In this document: in pieces, positions 17,604 through 25,475 of the stretch | Layout of the letters: each line of letters starts with the position of its first letter | Numbering within the stretch: the stretch's first letter is position 1 | Assembly: GCA_938045475.1 (NCBI GenBank) | Contig: CALIML010000001.1 | Coordinates: 87,662 to 151,661 of the forward strand | Direction of reading: 5' to 3' | DNA length: 64,000 nucleotides | Origin: an uncultured Sulfolobales archaeon | GTDB lineage: Archaea > Thermoproteota > Thermoprotei_A > Sulfolobales > Desulfurococcaceae | Made by a program: the position numbers and the translations under genes | Notes under the pieces: generated by a model | What the model was told of the DNA's origin: nothing | The model's database searches: none | The model's input: the letters and a program-made list of their open reading frames with translations, nothing else

Positions 17604-18474
17604 GACTGTTGGTAAGCTCACATACATCGTTTACACCCCATTCTACAAGCTCTGCGCAAGCATTATTCCAAGAAGCGTTGAGCGCCTAGTCGTAGGATCT
17701 AATCTATCTAGCAGCATTAATAAGTACATTGGAGTAGTGTCCAGCATATCGTTAGTGGCTACAGTTGCTGGAGGATTAACCTCTAGCCACCTGCTATGGG
17801 CGTTAACGAAAGACGTTCCTCTAAGCTTTATTGCTGGCCTAGCTGCATCAATAGCGGTGTTCTTGGCATCAATAGCTTTCTCAATATGGATTCCGGCAGC
17901 TAAGTACAGTAGTAGAGGGGGCTTGTTGGAGGCAAAGATGCCGATCCTCCTCTCACACCTATCGCTGCTCTTAGCTTCTAGGGTTGAATTAAGTAGGGCA
18001 TTCATGGAGTTAGAAGACCTTTTAAAGGAGCCGGGGGCTTTCAGCGTTGAACTATCACTAATAAATTCACTCACGAGCACTGGCGTTCCATTAAGTAAGG
18101 CACTAGTTACTGTTGCTCAAGTAACTCCATCGCCAACTATGAGGGAGCTCTTGCTAGGCCTAACATCAATAGCTGAGTCTGGAGGCGATCCTATGCCTTT
18201 ACTAAACTCAGTAATGGAGACCTACGCTGGCAGGTATAATATGAGAGTTGAAAGAGCCGTAAGTGATTTAGCCATAATACTCGAGTTCTACGTAGCTCTC
18301 TCAATACTTCTGCCAATAGCGCTTAGCTCCTTGGCTCTACTATTCATTATTCAGCCCGTATATGGCTTTCCCTTCGAGCTACTGTTGTTTATGTCTACAT
18401 TCGTGCTGGCTCCAGTAATGCTTTTAAGCACACTGATCATAGCTGATGCCATAGTATCTAAGCTGAGGCTGTAA
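17566..18474 (+). CDS. T2SSF/TadC-type pilus membrane platform protein 1
   Basis: A 302-residue integral membrane protein of the type II secretion F (TadC/PilC/ArlJ) group. It has membrane pairs near residues 55-110 and 235-300, with the soluble helical T2SSF core between (LLSHLSLLLASRVELSRAFMEL, then GGDPMPLLNSVMETYAGRY). It would be the inner-membrane platform on which the ATPase acts. ATG 17566 overlaps the ATPase gene; TTG codons at 17581-17584, behind GAGGTTAAGG, are alternative starts. It is followed two bases later by a second platform-like gene, giving a TadB/TadC-like tandem. Confidence 0.8.
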   Translation: MRLRNLLKQALLKTVGKLTYIVYTPFYKLCASIIPRSVERLVVGSNLSSSINKYIGVVSSISLVATVAGGLTSSHLLWALTKDVPLSFIAGLAASIAVFLASIAFSIWIPAAKYSSRGGLLEAKMPILLSHLSLLLASRVELSRAFMELEDLLKEPGAFSVELSLINSLTSTGVPLSKALVTVAQVTPSPTMRELLLGLTSIAESGGDPMPLLNSVMETYAGRYNMRVERAVSDLAIILEFYVALSILLPIALSSLALLFIIQPVYGFPFELLLFMSTFVLAPVMLLSTLIIADAIVSKLRL

Positions 18475-18476
18475 GC

Positions 18477-19364
18477 ATGGAGTTAAAGAAGTTCCTTCTA
18501 TCGCTGCTTCTCTTTGCCTCAACACTACTCCTTACACTTGTTTTCGTGCAGTACGTCTTAGGGGAGTCGCCTGTCGCAAGTCTTTTAATTAAGTTGGAGA
18601 AGCCTCTGCTAACGCCTTTTTCGATCCCGGTTATATCTCGAGGGGGCTACTTAATTATCGGAATGATTATCTCGGGCGCCTCCCTAAGTCTCTACACTTA
18701 CTGCAGCGAGAAGCTGGCTGAGGAAGGCGTGTTGAAGAAGCAAGCGTTGGAGCTTCTATCGATAGTTATAGCTTACGTTAAGGCTGGCTCATCAATGCTT
18801 GATGCTTTAGAGAAGTCCGTGGAGCACATAGATAAACCCTTGCTAGATCCTCTTGAGAGATTCGTTGAAGCAGTAAAACTGGGCGCTGTCCCTGAGGAAG
18901 CCTATAGAGGGGCCTTTAGGCATCCTCCGAGTGAAGTAGGAATGGTGTTTTCCTCAATAATTATAGGAATGAGGAGCGGGGGCCGGTATGCTGACATACT
19001 TATGCAAGGTGAGAATTACTTAATGCAAGTGCTGAGAATGGATGAACTTAGGAGGAATAGGCTTGCGGACTACAAGGCTATAGCGCTTTTAGCTGTAGTG
19101 GCATTCGCCATATCAGCTTTTGTTTCCCTTAAATTAATTGAATACGTAGTTGCTGCACCAATGATGTTTCCTGCAGTAAGTGAAATTAGCTTAGAGCTCC
19201 TAAAATCCAGCTACTACATTTCAGCTCTAGTGGTAGCAGTTCTGTCAAGCATAGTCATTGGTAGAGTAGTGGTAGGATCAATAGTAGCATCCCTCAAGTA
19301 CGTGTCGTTTTTAACGGCAACAATAGCTCTTATATTCACTCTATACCCACTAATTCACGCATAA
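18477..19364 (+). CDS. T2SSF/TadC-type pilus membrane platform protein 2
   Basis: A 295-residue membrane protein with an N-terminal span (FLLSLLLFASTLLLTLVFVQ), a second near residue 60, a soluble core with the T2SSF pattern (ALELLSIVIAYVKAGSSMLD, ALEKSVEHIDKPL, MRSGGRYADILMQGENYLMQ), and three C-terminal spans. It is similar in plan to the preceding protein but divergent in sequence. The pair resembles TadB/TadC, in which two platform proteins work together. ATG 18477 lies two bases after the previous stop, so translation is coupled. Confidence 0.75.
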   Translation: MELKKFLLSLLLFASTLLLTLVFVQYVLGESPVASLLIKLEKPLLTPFSIPVISRGGYLIIGMIISGASLSLYTYCSEKLAEEGVLKKQALELLSIVIAYVKAGSSMLDALEKSVEHIDKPLLDPLERFVEAVKLGAVPEEAYRGAFRHPPSEVGMVFSSIIIGMRSGGRYADILMQGENYLMQVLRMDELRRNRLADYKAIALLAVVAFAISAFVSLKLIEYVVAAPMMFPAVSEISLELLKSSYYISALVVAVLSSIVIGRVVVGSIVASLKYVSFLTATIALIFTLYPLIHA

Positions 19365-19434
19365 CTGCGGCACTTAATTAAATCCATCAGGGCATTATAG
19401 ATATAAGAGCGGAGTTTGTTAACAACGTAAATAG

Positions 19435-20355
19435 GTGCATTGCTTGGAGCTAGCTAAGCTGTTAAGCAGTGTAGCGTTCTATAGCTACGTAATGCTTAAA
19501 GGCGAGTTTGTTGACAGTTTTACTTCAACGGGGTTTGAAGAAGCTTTCAGCAGGATTAAAAATGCTTTTAGTAAAGGAATTTATTTAGCCAGCATTAAGT
19601 TTGATGAAGTATTAGTCAAAGCCTTAATAGTTGATGGCAATGTAGTTGGTTTAACAGAAGTTCAGGGAGGAAGATCTATTGAGGTCGAGGAATTAAATAG
19701 GCTCTCATCATCGAAGACTTTATTTACAAGCCTATACAGAGTTCCTGAAGAAGTCGTAGAAACGTATGGAGTTCTTAAAGAAGTTGTTAGAAGTATTAGA
19801 GGAGAAGAGGGTGCAGCTCCCGCAACACCTCCTCCCACAAGAGACGTTGGAGGATTCATAAAAGACTTCTTAAGCACCATCAATATATCAGTGGAGGAAG
19901 TGGCGTTCAATGAGTCGACAGACTCTATCCAAGTTAATGTAAGAGGCGTAGGGCAGGACGTTAAGCACAAGCCATTGCTATGGCTAATAGCATATGCTTT
20001 AACAGAGCATAAACTCAACGAGTTGTTTACAAAAAACGTTGAAATACGCCTCGAATCCCCCAAGGAGAAGGCTCGCTACTCGCTTATAAGTGAACTCGAC
20101 AAGGCTTCTGCAATAATTAACGGAGCTATTGCTGCAAAGTTCGTAAATGCAACTATAGATAAACAAAAGATCTCGGTAAATCCAGCTGTAGGTGAAGTGA
20201 GGGCTGAGTATACATTGAGATCCAGTGAACCAGTGAGCAGAGAGCTCATTGAAAAATCGGCTAGAGAAGTTTCCGCAACTATTTCAAAGATCTTGGGGGC
20301 TAGAGTGCGCTTAAAGATCTCTATAGGAAAGATCTCAGTAGACGTCCGGACTTAA
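19435..20355 (+). CDS. Unknown protein at the end of the pilus locus
   Basis: A 306-residue soluble protein that I do not recognise. The N-terminal part (about 1-120) is a mixed alpha/beta domain with a run of short strands. A Pro/Thr-rich linker, APATPPPTRD, lies at about 129-138. The C-terminal part (about 140-306) has two similar-looking beta-alpha units. It has no membrane segment and no nucleotide motif. GTG 19435 overlaps a TAGGTG ribosome-like site. It is 70 bases after the second platform protein on the same strand, so it may regulate or accompany pilus assembly. Confidence 0.55.
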   Translation: MHCLELAKLLSSVAFYSYVMLKGEFVDSFTSTGFEEAFSRIKNAFSKGIYLASIKFDEVLVKALIVDGNVVGLTEVQGGRSIEVEELNRLSSSKTLFTSLYRVPEEVVETYGVLKEVVRSIRGEEGAAPATPPPTRDVGGFIKDFLSTINISVEEVAFNESTDSIQVNVRGVGQDVKHKPLLWLIAYALTEHKLNELFTKNVEIRLESPKEKARYSLISELDKASAIINGAIAAKFVNATIDKQKISVNPAVGEVRAEYTLRSSEPVSRELIEKSAREVSATISKILGARVRLKISIGKISVDVRT

Positions 20356-20608
20356 AGTATCGCGTTCATTTTAGTAGTTGCCTCATCTATGTCAAATTGA
20401 ATCTATAGGCGCCTCCAGCCACACGATCTTTAGAAAACCTTCCTTAAGTGAATAGCTGCGTTGAGATAGCGTCTGAAGCGGGATTAATTAAGAGTGCCCG
20501 TAGATCATTAAAACACTGTTTTTGAGAAATTCCTTTATTGACTCAAGTCTACTTAAATACCTAGAAGCATCTATAGCATAAGTTGGAAGATGAGTTAAGG
20601 GTGGTTAG

Positions 20609-21091
20609 ATGTCTCAAAAACAGTCTTCAACGTCTACGACTAAAAGCAAGGAGTTAAAGATTGTTACTAAATATGTTGCAACAATTGATGATGTAAAGAA
20701 TGATTTGAGGAAGTTAAAAGTGCTTTATATAATCAGCTTCTTTAACGACGTATCTGAGAAAGCATTACAGCATCTCGTATATAGCATGAAAGAGCATGGC
20801 TACCAGCTTTATCAAGACTTTATGGTGATTGGCGGCGCTTCATTCAGCAAAGCCCTTAAGAACGATCTAACGATTTTGCTCTACGTAGGCTTGCTTGAAA
20901 CTAATACTAGGAGAAAGCTGTCTCTCACAAGCTTAGGTAAGGAGGCTCTCCAGGCATCCCTGGAGAAAGTTCCAAGCATGGATAAGGACTCTATATCAAA
21001 GTTGGTTAGTGAATTAAAGCCTAAGATAGCGCTAATAGATGCTGAAGTTGAATTAGCGTTTAGGGGGGCTAAGAGGAGGAGGTCTAAGTAA
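20609..21091 (+). CDS. Probable winged-helix protein of unknown role
   Basis: A 160-residue protein with a Ser/Thr/Lys-rich N-terminal tail, then a predicted winged-helix domain (about 25-115): VLYIISFFNDVSEKALQHLV, YQLYQDFMVIG and LLYVGLLETNTRRKLSLTSL followed by GKEAL, the last being the common wing-plus-helix ending of archaeal wHTH proteins. The C-terminus ends in a basic cluster, AKRRRSK. A DNA-binding role is plausible but unproven. The start is an ATG behind AAGGGTGG. A TACTTAAATACC TATA-like element lies near 20550. Confidence 0.55.
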   Translation: MSQKQSSTSTTKSKELKIVTKYVATIDDVKNDLRKLKVLYIISFFNDVSEKALQHLVYSMKEHGYQLYQDFMVIGGASFSKALKNDLTILLYVGLLETNTRRKLSLTSLGKEALQASLEKVPSMDKDSISKLVSELKPKIALIDAEVELAFRGAKRRRSK

Positions 21092-21102
21092 CAAGTAGTT
21101 AA

Positions 21103-21501
21103 TTAAATAGTTGTTTGAGGCGTAGGCTTTCGCTCGCTTTTACTTACTTGAGCTAGTATGGGGTTTAGCCTTCCTTCAACACTGAGCTTTTCTATTAACT
21201 CCTTGAATGCGGATGTATGCTTAATGTCTAGTTCGAGGAGCTCGTAAAGTATTTTCCTTGAAGCCTCCCAGACTTCTGCCAGCATTTCCCTGGGCATGTG
21301 GCTAATTATAAATGGATCCTGAAGCCATTGATCGAAAGCGCTCAGAGTCCTAGCCATGTGTTGAAACGCGGCTCTAGTCAAGACTATTAGCTCAAGTCTA
21401 TCTGCACCCTTTACAGATTCTTCAACTTGTTTAAATGCGTCTAAAGTAACCTTCTGTCTCTTAACCCATGCCTCTAAGTTATGGACAAATGAATCTGACA
21501 C
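21103..21501 (-). CDS. Small helical protein, possibly DUF2153-like
   Basis: A protein of about 132 residues predicted to be almost entirely helical (NLEAWVKRQKVTLDAFKQVE, ELIVLTRAAFQHMARTLSAF, EMLAEVWEASRKILYELLEL). It resembles the crenarchaeal DUF2153 family in length and helical pattern; that match is from memory and weak. GTG 21501 is chosen over GTG 21510 because GGTGA lies five bases before it. The gene converges on the winged-helix gene with an 11-base gap. There are no catalytic motifs. Confidence 0.45.
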   Translation of the reverse strand: MSDSFVHNLEAWVKRQKVTLDAFKQVEESVKGADRLELIVLTRAAFQHMARTLSAFDQWLQDPFIISHMPREMLAEVWEASRKILYELLELDIKHTSAFKELIEKLSVEGRLNPILAQVSKSERKPTPQTTI

Positions 21502-21757
21502 TGTTTTCACCTAACATAGTATGTTAACATCTTACCCTAGGGGCAATTATATACTTTAGTGCTCTATGAATCCGCTGCTTTCAACTATATGAGCATTTAT
21601 TGCATCTACATAGATTTGTTACTCTCCGCAATCGTTGCATAAGTTCTCTAATTCGTTAACTTTATCGAGAGCTATAATTGGATCTAATAAAGCTGTGTAG
21701 GTAAGGTTTAAAAGTATTGCTCATTGATAGTTTTCTGGAGTACATGGGGTTGCGTAA

Positions 21758-22159
21758 GTGAGCTTAGGGGAATTAATTAGATCAATGCTCAGTGAAGCTG
21801 ATCTCATAGTGAGGGCTCAGCGCGGGAAAATACTGGGGATCCACAGAGAACTCCCAATACTTCTCTCAGTATCGCTTAGGAAGAATGGAGCATTAATAAG
21901 GATTGAAGCTATGGAGGGCCTTAGAAGCGCTTTAGACGAACTAATTTCTTTAGGTGAAGACGCTAAGTCAATTGTTGACGATGTGTTGGCTGAGCTTAGG
22001 GATATAGCGATAGACATAAAGAACTCTCTTGAAGCAAGAGGAGTCAATGTATCCCTCGAATTAAGGAGTGGGGAAAGCGATGTGAGGGAAGTCCTAGAAG
22101 AAATAATTGAGGAATACGGAGAACTCATCGGAGAAGAGGAGTTATTTGAGGAGGAGTAG
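21758..22159 (+). CDS. Unknown acidic helical protein upstream of glmM-like gene
   Basis: A 133-residue soluble protein that I do not recognise. It starts with MSLGELIRSMLSEADLIVRA, has a central short beta hairpin (LPILLSVSLRKNGALIRIEA) and two long helices, and ends in a strongly acidic tail (EEYGELIGEEELFEEE). GTG 21758 is the start. The downstream sugar phosphomutase begins one base after its stop, and the ribosome site for that gene, GAGGAGGAG, lies inside this gene's last codons. The two are therefore translationally linked, although no functional link is obvious. Confidence 0.55.
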   Translation: MSLGELIRSMLSEADLIVRAQRGKILGIHRELPILLSVSLRKNGALIRIEAMEGLRSALDELISLGEDAKSIVDDVLAELRDIAIDIKNSLEARGVNVSLELRSGESDVREVLEEIIEEYGELIGEEELFEEE

Positions 22160-22160
22160 T

Positions 22161-23522
22161 TTGAGTCAGTTGTTTGGAACAGACGGTATAAGGGGGATCA
22201 TTAATGAAGAGCTATCGCCAATGCTTGCTTTAAAAATAGGGCTAGCAACAGGGACGTTGTTTAGAGCTGGAGCTAGAGTACTTATTGGAAGAGACTCTAG
22301 AGCGGGTGGAGATATGTTGTCTAAAGCAGTGGAAGCAGGTCTCTTAGCTACCGGAGTTAAAGTATATGATGCAGGGCTCACCCCTACTCCAGCATTACAG
22401 TACGTTGTTAAAGAGGATGGATTCGACGGCGGAATAATGATTACTGCAAGCCACAATCCCCCCGAATACAATGGTATAAAAGTCATTGACTCCGATGGAG
22501 TTGAGCTGCCTAGAGAGAAAGAAGCCATTATTGAAGAACTAGTTTTTACAAGTAAGTATAGAATGGCTTCATGGACTTCGCTGACACAAGACGTAAAGCC
22601 GTATCCACATGTGTTGGAGAAGTACATTAAAGCTGTGGTAAGCCATGTTGACGCAGAACTTGTTAGGAGAAAAAGCTTTAGAGTCCTCATAGATCCAGCT
22701 AACAGCGTCGGCACTCTAGCTTCACCTAGAGTCGCCCAAATGCTGGGCGCAATAGTGTGGACGATAAATGGAGATCTTAGCCCATACTTCTCTGGAAGAC
22801 ATCCGGAGCCCACGCCTGAGACTCTTGTGGAGACAGCTAAAGTGGCCAAGAGCTTAAATGTTGATTTAGCAATCGCTCACGACGCTGACGCTGATAGAGC
22901 TATCGTAATAGATGATCAAGCGAATGTCCAGTGGGGGGACAGAACTGCTGCGGTACTAGCTAAGTACCTTGCTGAAAAACACCTGGATCTCCCTAGAAGA
23001 GTCTTTACAGCCGTTTCATCAAGTAACCTAGTTGAAGAATACCTTAAACCTGTAGGTGTAGAAGTAGTGTGGTTAAAGGTGGGCAGCATAGGTATAGCAA
23101 GAACTTTAATGAGTAGGGGGGGTATTTGCGGCTTTGAAGAGAACGGGGGCTTCATGTACCCCCTCCACCACCCTGTGAGGGATGGAGCCATGACTTTAGC
23201 GCTGCTCCTAGAACTCATGGCTGTTGAAGGAAGGAAGTTAAGCGAGATCTATAGAGATTTACCCAAGTACTATGCTTTAAAGACTAAGTTTAGGATGGAT
23301 AGAGTGAAGGCCTTTAAAGCCGTTGAAGCAGTAAGAGAGTATTTTAAGAACTATAGACAGGTTAACATTGATGGCGTTAGAGTAGTTGGCGACGACTTCT
23401 GGCTTCTCGTAAGGCCTAGTGGAACTGAGCCCCTCCTTAGAGTAATGATAGAGGCGAGAAGTGTTGAGAGGGCTGAAGAACTCTTGAGGGAAGTAGAATC
23501 AATCGTAGGTGGATTGAGTTGA
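22161..23522 (+). CDS. glmM: Phosphoglucosamine/phosphomannomutase family enzyme
   Basis: An alpha-D-phosphohexomutase of about 453 residues. N-terminal LFGTDGIRG is followed by the phosphoserine loop TASHNPPEYNG with Ser97, the Mg-binding loop DADADR near 240, the sugar-specificity loop GFEENGGFMYP near 327, and the phosphate-binding RPSGTEP near 424. Start TTG 22161 is used because it has GAGGAGGAG upstream and begins at the conserved FGTDGIRG; longer frames add an unrelated N-terminus. It interconverts hexose 1- and 6-phosphates, feeding UDP-GlcNAc or GDP-mannose. Archaeal members can be bifunctional, so the symbol is tentative. Confidence 0.88.
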   Translation: MSQLFGTDGIRGIINEELSPMLALKIGLATGTLFRAGARVLIGRDSRAGGDMLSKAVEAGLLATGVKVYDAGLTPTPALQYVVKEDGFDGGIMITASHNPPEYNGIKVIDSDGVELPREKEAIIEELVFTSKYRMASWTSLTQDVKPYPHVLEKYIKAVVSHVDAELVRRKSFRVLIDPANSVGTLASPRVAQMLGAIVWTINGDLSPYFSGRHPEPTPETLVETAKVAKSLNVDLAIAHDADADRAIVIDDQANVQWGDRTAAVLAKYLAEKHLDLPRRVFTAVSSSNLVEEYLKPVGVEVVWLKVGSIGIARTLMSRGGICGFEENGGFMYPLHHPVRDGAMTLALLLELMAVEGRKLSEIYRDLPKYYALKTKFRMDRVKAFKAVEAVREYFKNYRQVNIDGVRVVGDDFWLLVRPSGTEPLLRVMIEARSVERAEELLREVESIVGGLS

Positions 23523-23911
23523 GGTACTGGGGGCTTGATGTATTAGCCTGTATCTACTGTAAGCAATTTCCCCTAAGGATTCGCGTCCTAAATACCAGTG
23601 TTGAAGAAGTGAGAGTAGAAGACATACCAATACCCTACTGCAAGACTTACTGCGGCTACTTAAATACTCAGATAACTGAAGGCAGGGAGTATCCATGCAG
23701 GGAATGCCTTAAAATAGAAATTAGTGAAGCAGTCCTTTACTGTACTAACTGCAAGCACTGGTATCCAGTGAAGAACGGCATAGTAGTGATGATGCCTGAC
23801 AACAGGAGGAAGCCTGAAGCAGACTTAGAGTTTCTAAGGAAGTACGCAGATAAGCTGCCTAGCGAAATAGTTTATGAAGGATTACCGCATAACTTATCTG
23901 GAGGGAAATAA
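23519..23911 (+). CDS. Trm112-like zinc-binding protein
   Basis: A 130-residue protein with Trm112-like layout: an N-terminal strand and first cysteine pair CIYCKQFPL (about 11-19), a long helical/strand insert, and a second pair CTNCKHWYPVKNGIVVMMPD, which matches the zinc-binding and C-terminal strand of Trm112. Additional cysteines (CKTYCGY, CRECLK) may bind a second metal. Trm112 activates several SAM-dependent methyltransferases for tRNA, rRNA and release factors. The TTG at 23519 overlaps the mutase stop codon, so the two are coupled. Confidence 0.7.
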   Translation: MRYWGLDVLACIYCKQFPLRIRVLNTSVEEVRVEDIPIPYCKTYCGYLNTQITEGREYPCRECLKIEISEAVLYCTNCKHWYPVKNGIVVMMPDNRRKPEADLEFLRKYADKLPSEIVYEGLPHNLSGGK

Positions 23912-23942
23912 ATCGACGTAGAAACTTGCGAATGAAGCATTT

Positions 23943-24206
23943 ATGCAGACGCCGCCGTCAGTAGTTTTAGAGCAGAAATACTTGGATGGATATGAGTTGC
24001 TAAGTATTGGTGTTGCTCCAGGTGTGGTGCTCCAATGCCTTGAAAGAAGCGCTGGGCCTTCAGATGAGGGGTCTTCCTCCACCCCTGATGAGGGAGCGGG
24101 TTCACTTAGGCGGGGAAAGAGGAGCCTAAGGCTAGTGAACCCCAAGAGCTATGCAAGTCCGTCAAAGAGACTACGTAGCTCAAACCCTCTTCTTCCAAAA
24201 CAATAG
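23943..24206 (+). pseudogene. Transposon-like relic with a bulged hairpin
   Basis: An 87-codon frame of unusual composition is probably not a gene. Its 3' half at DNA level (AGAGGAGCCT... GTGAACCCCAAG, about 24118-24146) resembles the tail of the dead TnpB copy near 32930-32960, which suggests remains of an IS605-type element. Inside it, GGGTTCACT/AGTGAACCC (24098-24106 and 24134-24142) and TAGGC/GCCTA (24107-24111 and 24124-24128) form a 14-bp stem with a five-base bulge and a 12-base loop. This is compatible with a TnpB-associated RNA or element-end hairpin. An overlapping minus-strand frame is equally unconvincing. Confidence 0.4.
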
Positions 24207-24288
24207 CTGGAATAAGCTAATAGATACATTGACTACTTTCAATGATTAAGCTCAAAATCTCTTTGAAATGATCTACAGTTCATAATTT

Positions 24289-24310
24289 CCGTGCTTTAGC
24301 TCTTGCACGG
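24289..24310. other. Short perfect hairpin in the 24.2-24.4 kb gap
   Basis: CCGTGC at 24289-24294 and GCACGG at 24305-24310 pair around a ten-base loop, and a TATA-like GCTTATATAGC follows at once. No gene is evident in the rest of the gap, only a 24-codon frame from ATG near 24369. The role is unknown. Confidence 0.3.
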
Positions 24311-24444
24311 GCTTATATAGCTTAATGCATTCTAGTGCTTTATTTAGAGAACTAGAAAAGACATCGCTTATGGAGAGCTCGCGGAGATCGTGGGGAGAGC
24401 CTGTGTTGACTAGCCGTGGAGTTAAGAGTCCAGGTATTTGGTAG

Positions 24445-24765
24445 CTAGCGTATTTCTATGTAGTTTTTGATGGTTCTTTTAAATATTTCTGCATCTTCTT
24501 TATTGAGTACATGTATTTCTATCTTTGTGTTTAGCGCTAATTTTTTAGCTTCATGTAGCACCTTTAGTCTATCGACGTCGTCCGGTATCTCTATTAATAC
24601 ATCTACGTCACTTGCAGCTATAGCTTCACCTTTGATTCGGGAGCCGAACACGTATAGTTTGCCATTGTATTTCGCCGCAAGATCTTTTAATGCCTTTAAA
24701 TAATTCTCCAAATTCTCCTCGAGATCTTTCTTCTGCTTCCTTAAGTACTCTATGTACTTATGCAT
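24445..24765 (-). CDS. MNT-type nucleotidyltransferase (HEPN partner)
   Basis: A 106-residue minimal nucleotidyltransferase. The catalytic signature is G41-S42 with D53 and D55 (VFGSRIKGEAIAASDVDVLI), as in the MNT antitoxins of HEPN/MNT modules, which modify and neutralise the HEPN toxin by AMP transfer. An N-terminal coiled helix (KQKKDLEENLENYLKALKDL) may bind the partner. ATG 24765 overlaps the HEPN gene end by 16 bases, so they form one operon. A toxin-antitoxin role is known for the family; activity here is inferred. Confidence 0.85.
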   Translation of the reverse strand: MHKYIEYLRKQKKDLEENLENYLKALKDLAAKYNGKLYVFGSRIKGEAIAASDVDVLIEIPDDVDRLKVLHEAKKLALNTKIEIHVLNKEDAEIFKRTIKNYIEIR

Positions 24766-25118
24766 TTGAAGACCTCTTCAATGAATTTCTTTGCTTCACT
24801 ATACTCTCTACCTCCATAGCGTCTTATAAAATACCTTGAGCCTATGTACGCGTCTTCAAGTATGTTCACAACATACCACTTCTCATCTACTACCTGTTTA
24901 AGGCACTGATTCTCAGCGATCTCTATTAAGTCCAGCAGGGAATGTGTTTTGGGGAAGTCGCCCACTGTTTCCAGTAGGTAAGCTTTTACAGCTAGCTGAA
25001 CTGCTTGTTCAATATGGAATAACGCAATATCATATCTACCTGATGAAACATCGTATTCGCTAATTCTATAGAAGTGCCTAGCTCGTTCAATCATCTCTCT
25101 GTACAGTCTACTGCTCAC
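24750..25118 (-). CDS. HEPN domain protein
   Basis: A helical protein of about 122 residues of the HEPN group (COG2250 type). The core pattern GRYDIALFHIEQAVQLAVKA followed by HSLLDLIEIAE is typical, and YIGSRYFIRRYG lies in the third helix. HEPN toxins are RNases with an R-x4-6-H motif. R31 and H38 in the 125-residue reading are spaced in that way but lie in the first core helix, so I do not rely on them. GTG 25118 behind GGTGTCT is preferred over GTG 25127. It is paired with the downstream nucleotidyltransferase. Confidence 0.8.
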   Translation of the reverse strand: MSSRLYREMIERARHFYRISEYDVSSGRYDIALFHIEQAVQLAVKAYLLETVGDFPKTHSLLDLIEIAENQCLKQVVDEKWYVVNILEDAYIGSRYFIRRYGGREYSEAKKFIEEVFKCIST

Positions 25119-25127
25119 AGACACCAC

Positions 25128-25475
25128 ACTCTAATGTATAGCGTTGTGCAATGTATGTATTAATGAGCCTAATATACACTATCTACGCTTCTATAGATAC
25201 AATGGTTCTCTACGCAGATATGCATTGAGCTTTTCAACTAAGCACTTCAACTTTTACTTATTTAACCTCTTTCAGAGCTTTGTCGAGAGTAAGCATAATG
25301 AGGCACTAGTTGAGTGGAAGCACCTTAGATCGATATTTATTGCTTCAACAATGCTCCTTTCAACTATTGCAACCAAAGCCTTGCCTCTAGAGAAGCAGTA
25401 AAATAAACCCCGGGGAACTTATTAGGGATATGGTTTTTAAAGGGGGGTGTGTAGGGAATATGGGAGGGGGTAGGT
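25128..25475. other. Gap before the oligopeptide transporter operon
   Basis: About 350 bases without a convincing gene. A plus-strand frame (25144-25401) has a composition unlike neighbouring genes and no ribosome site, and I do not accept it. A TATA-like GGTTTTTAAAGG near 25432-25443, followed by a purine-rich leader (GGGAGGGGGTAGG), provides the promoter and ribosome site of the solute-binding protein gene. Confidence 0.5.

Noticed and set aside
17643..18080. A 145-codon minus-strand frame inside the first pilus platform gene
   Set aside because: Antisense to a membrane-protein gene with clear T2SSF features; no ribosome site.
22166..22849. A 227-codon minus-strand frame inside the sugar phosphomutase
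   Set aside because: Antisense shadow of a gene with clear catalytic motifs; residue pattern (Ser/Leu/Thr-rich) is that of reversed codon bias.
23894..24145. An 83-codon minus-strand frame over the transposon-like relic
   Set aside because: Overlaps the end of the Trm112-like gene and mirrors the hairpin sequence; low-complexity and without a ribosome site.
24750..25118. R31-x6-H38 read as the catalytic HEPN R-x4-6-H motif
   Set aside because: It lies in the first core helix (GRYDIALFH), not at the usual position, so it cannot be used as proof of RNase activity.
25144..25401. An 85-codon plus-strand frame upstream of the oligopeptide transporter
   Set aside because: No ribosome site, biased composition unlike neighbouring proteins, no motif; the area is better explained as a promoter region.
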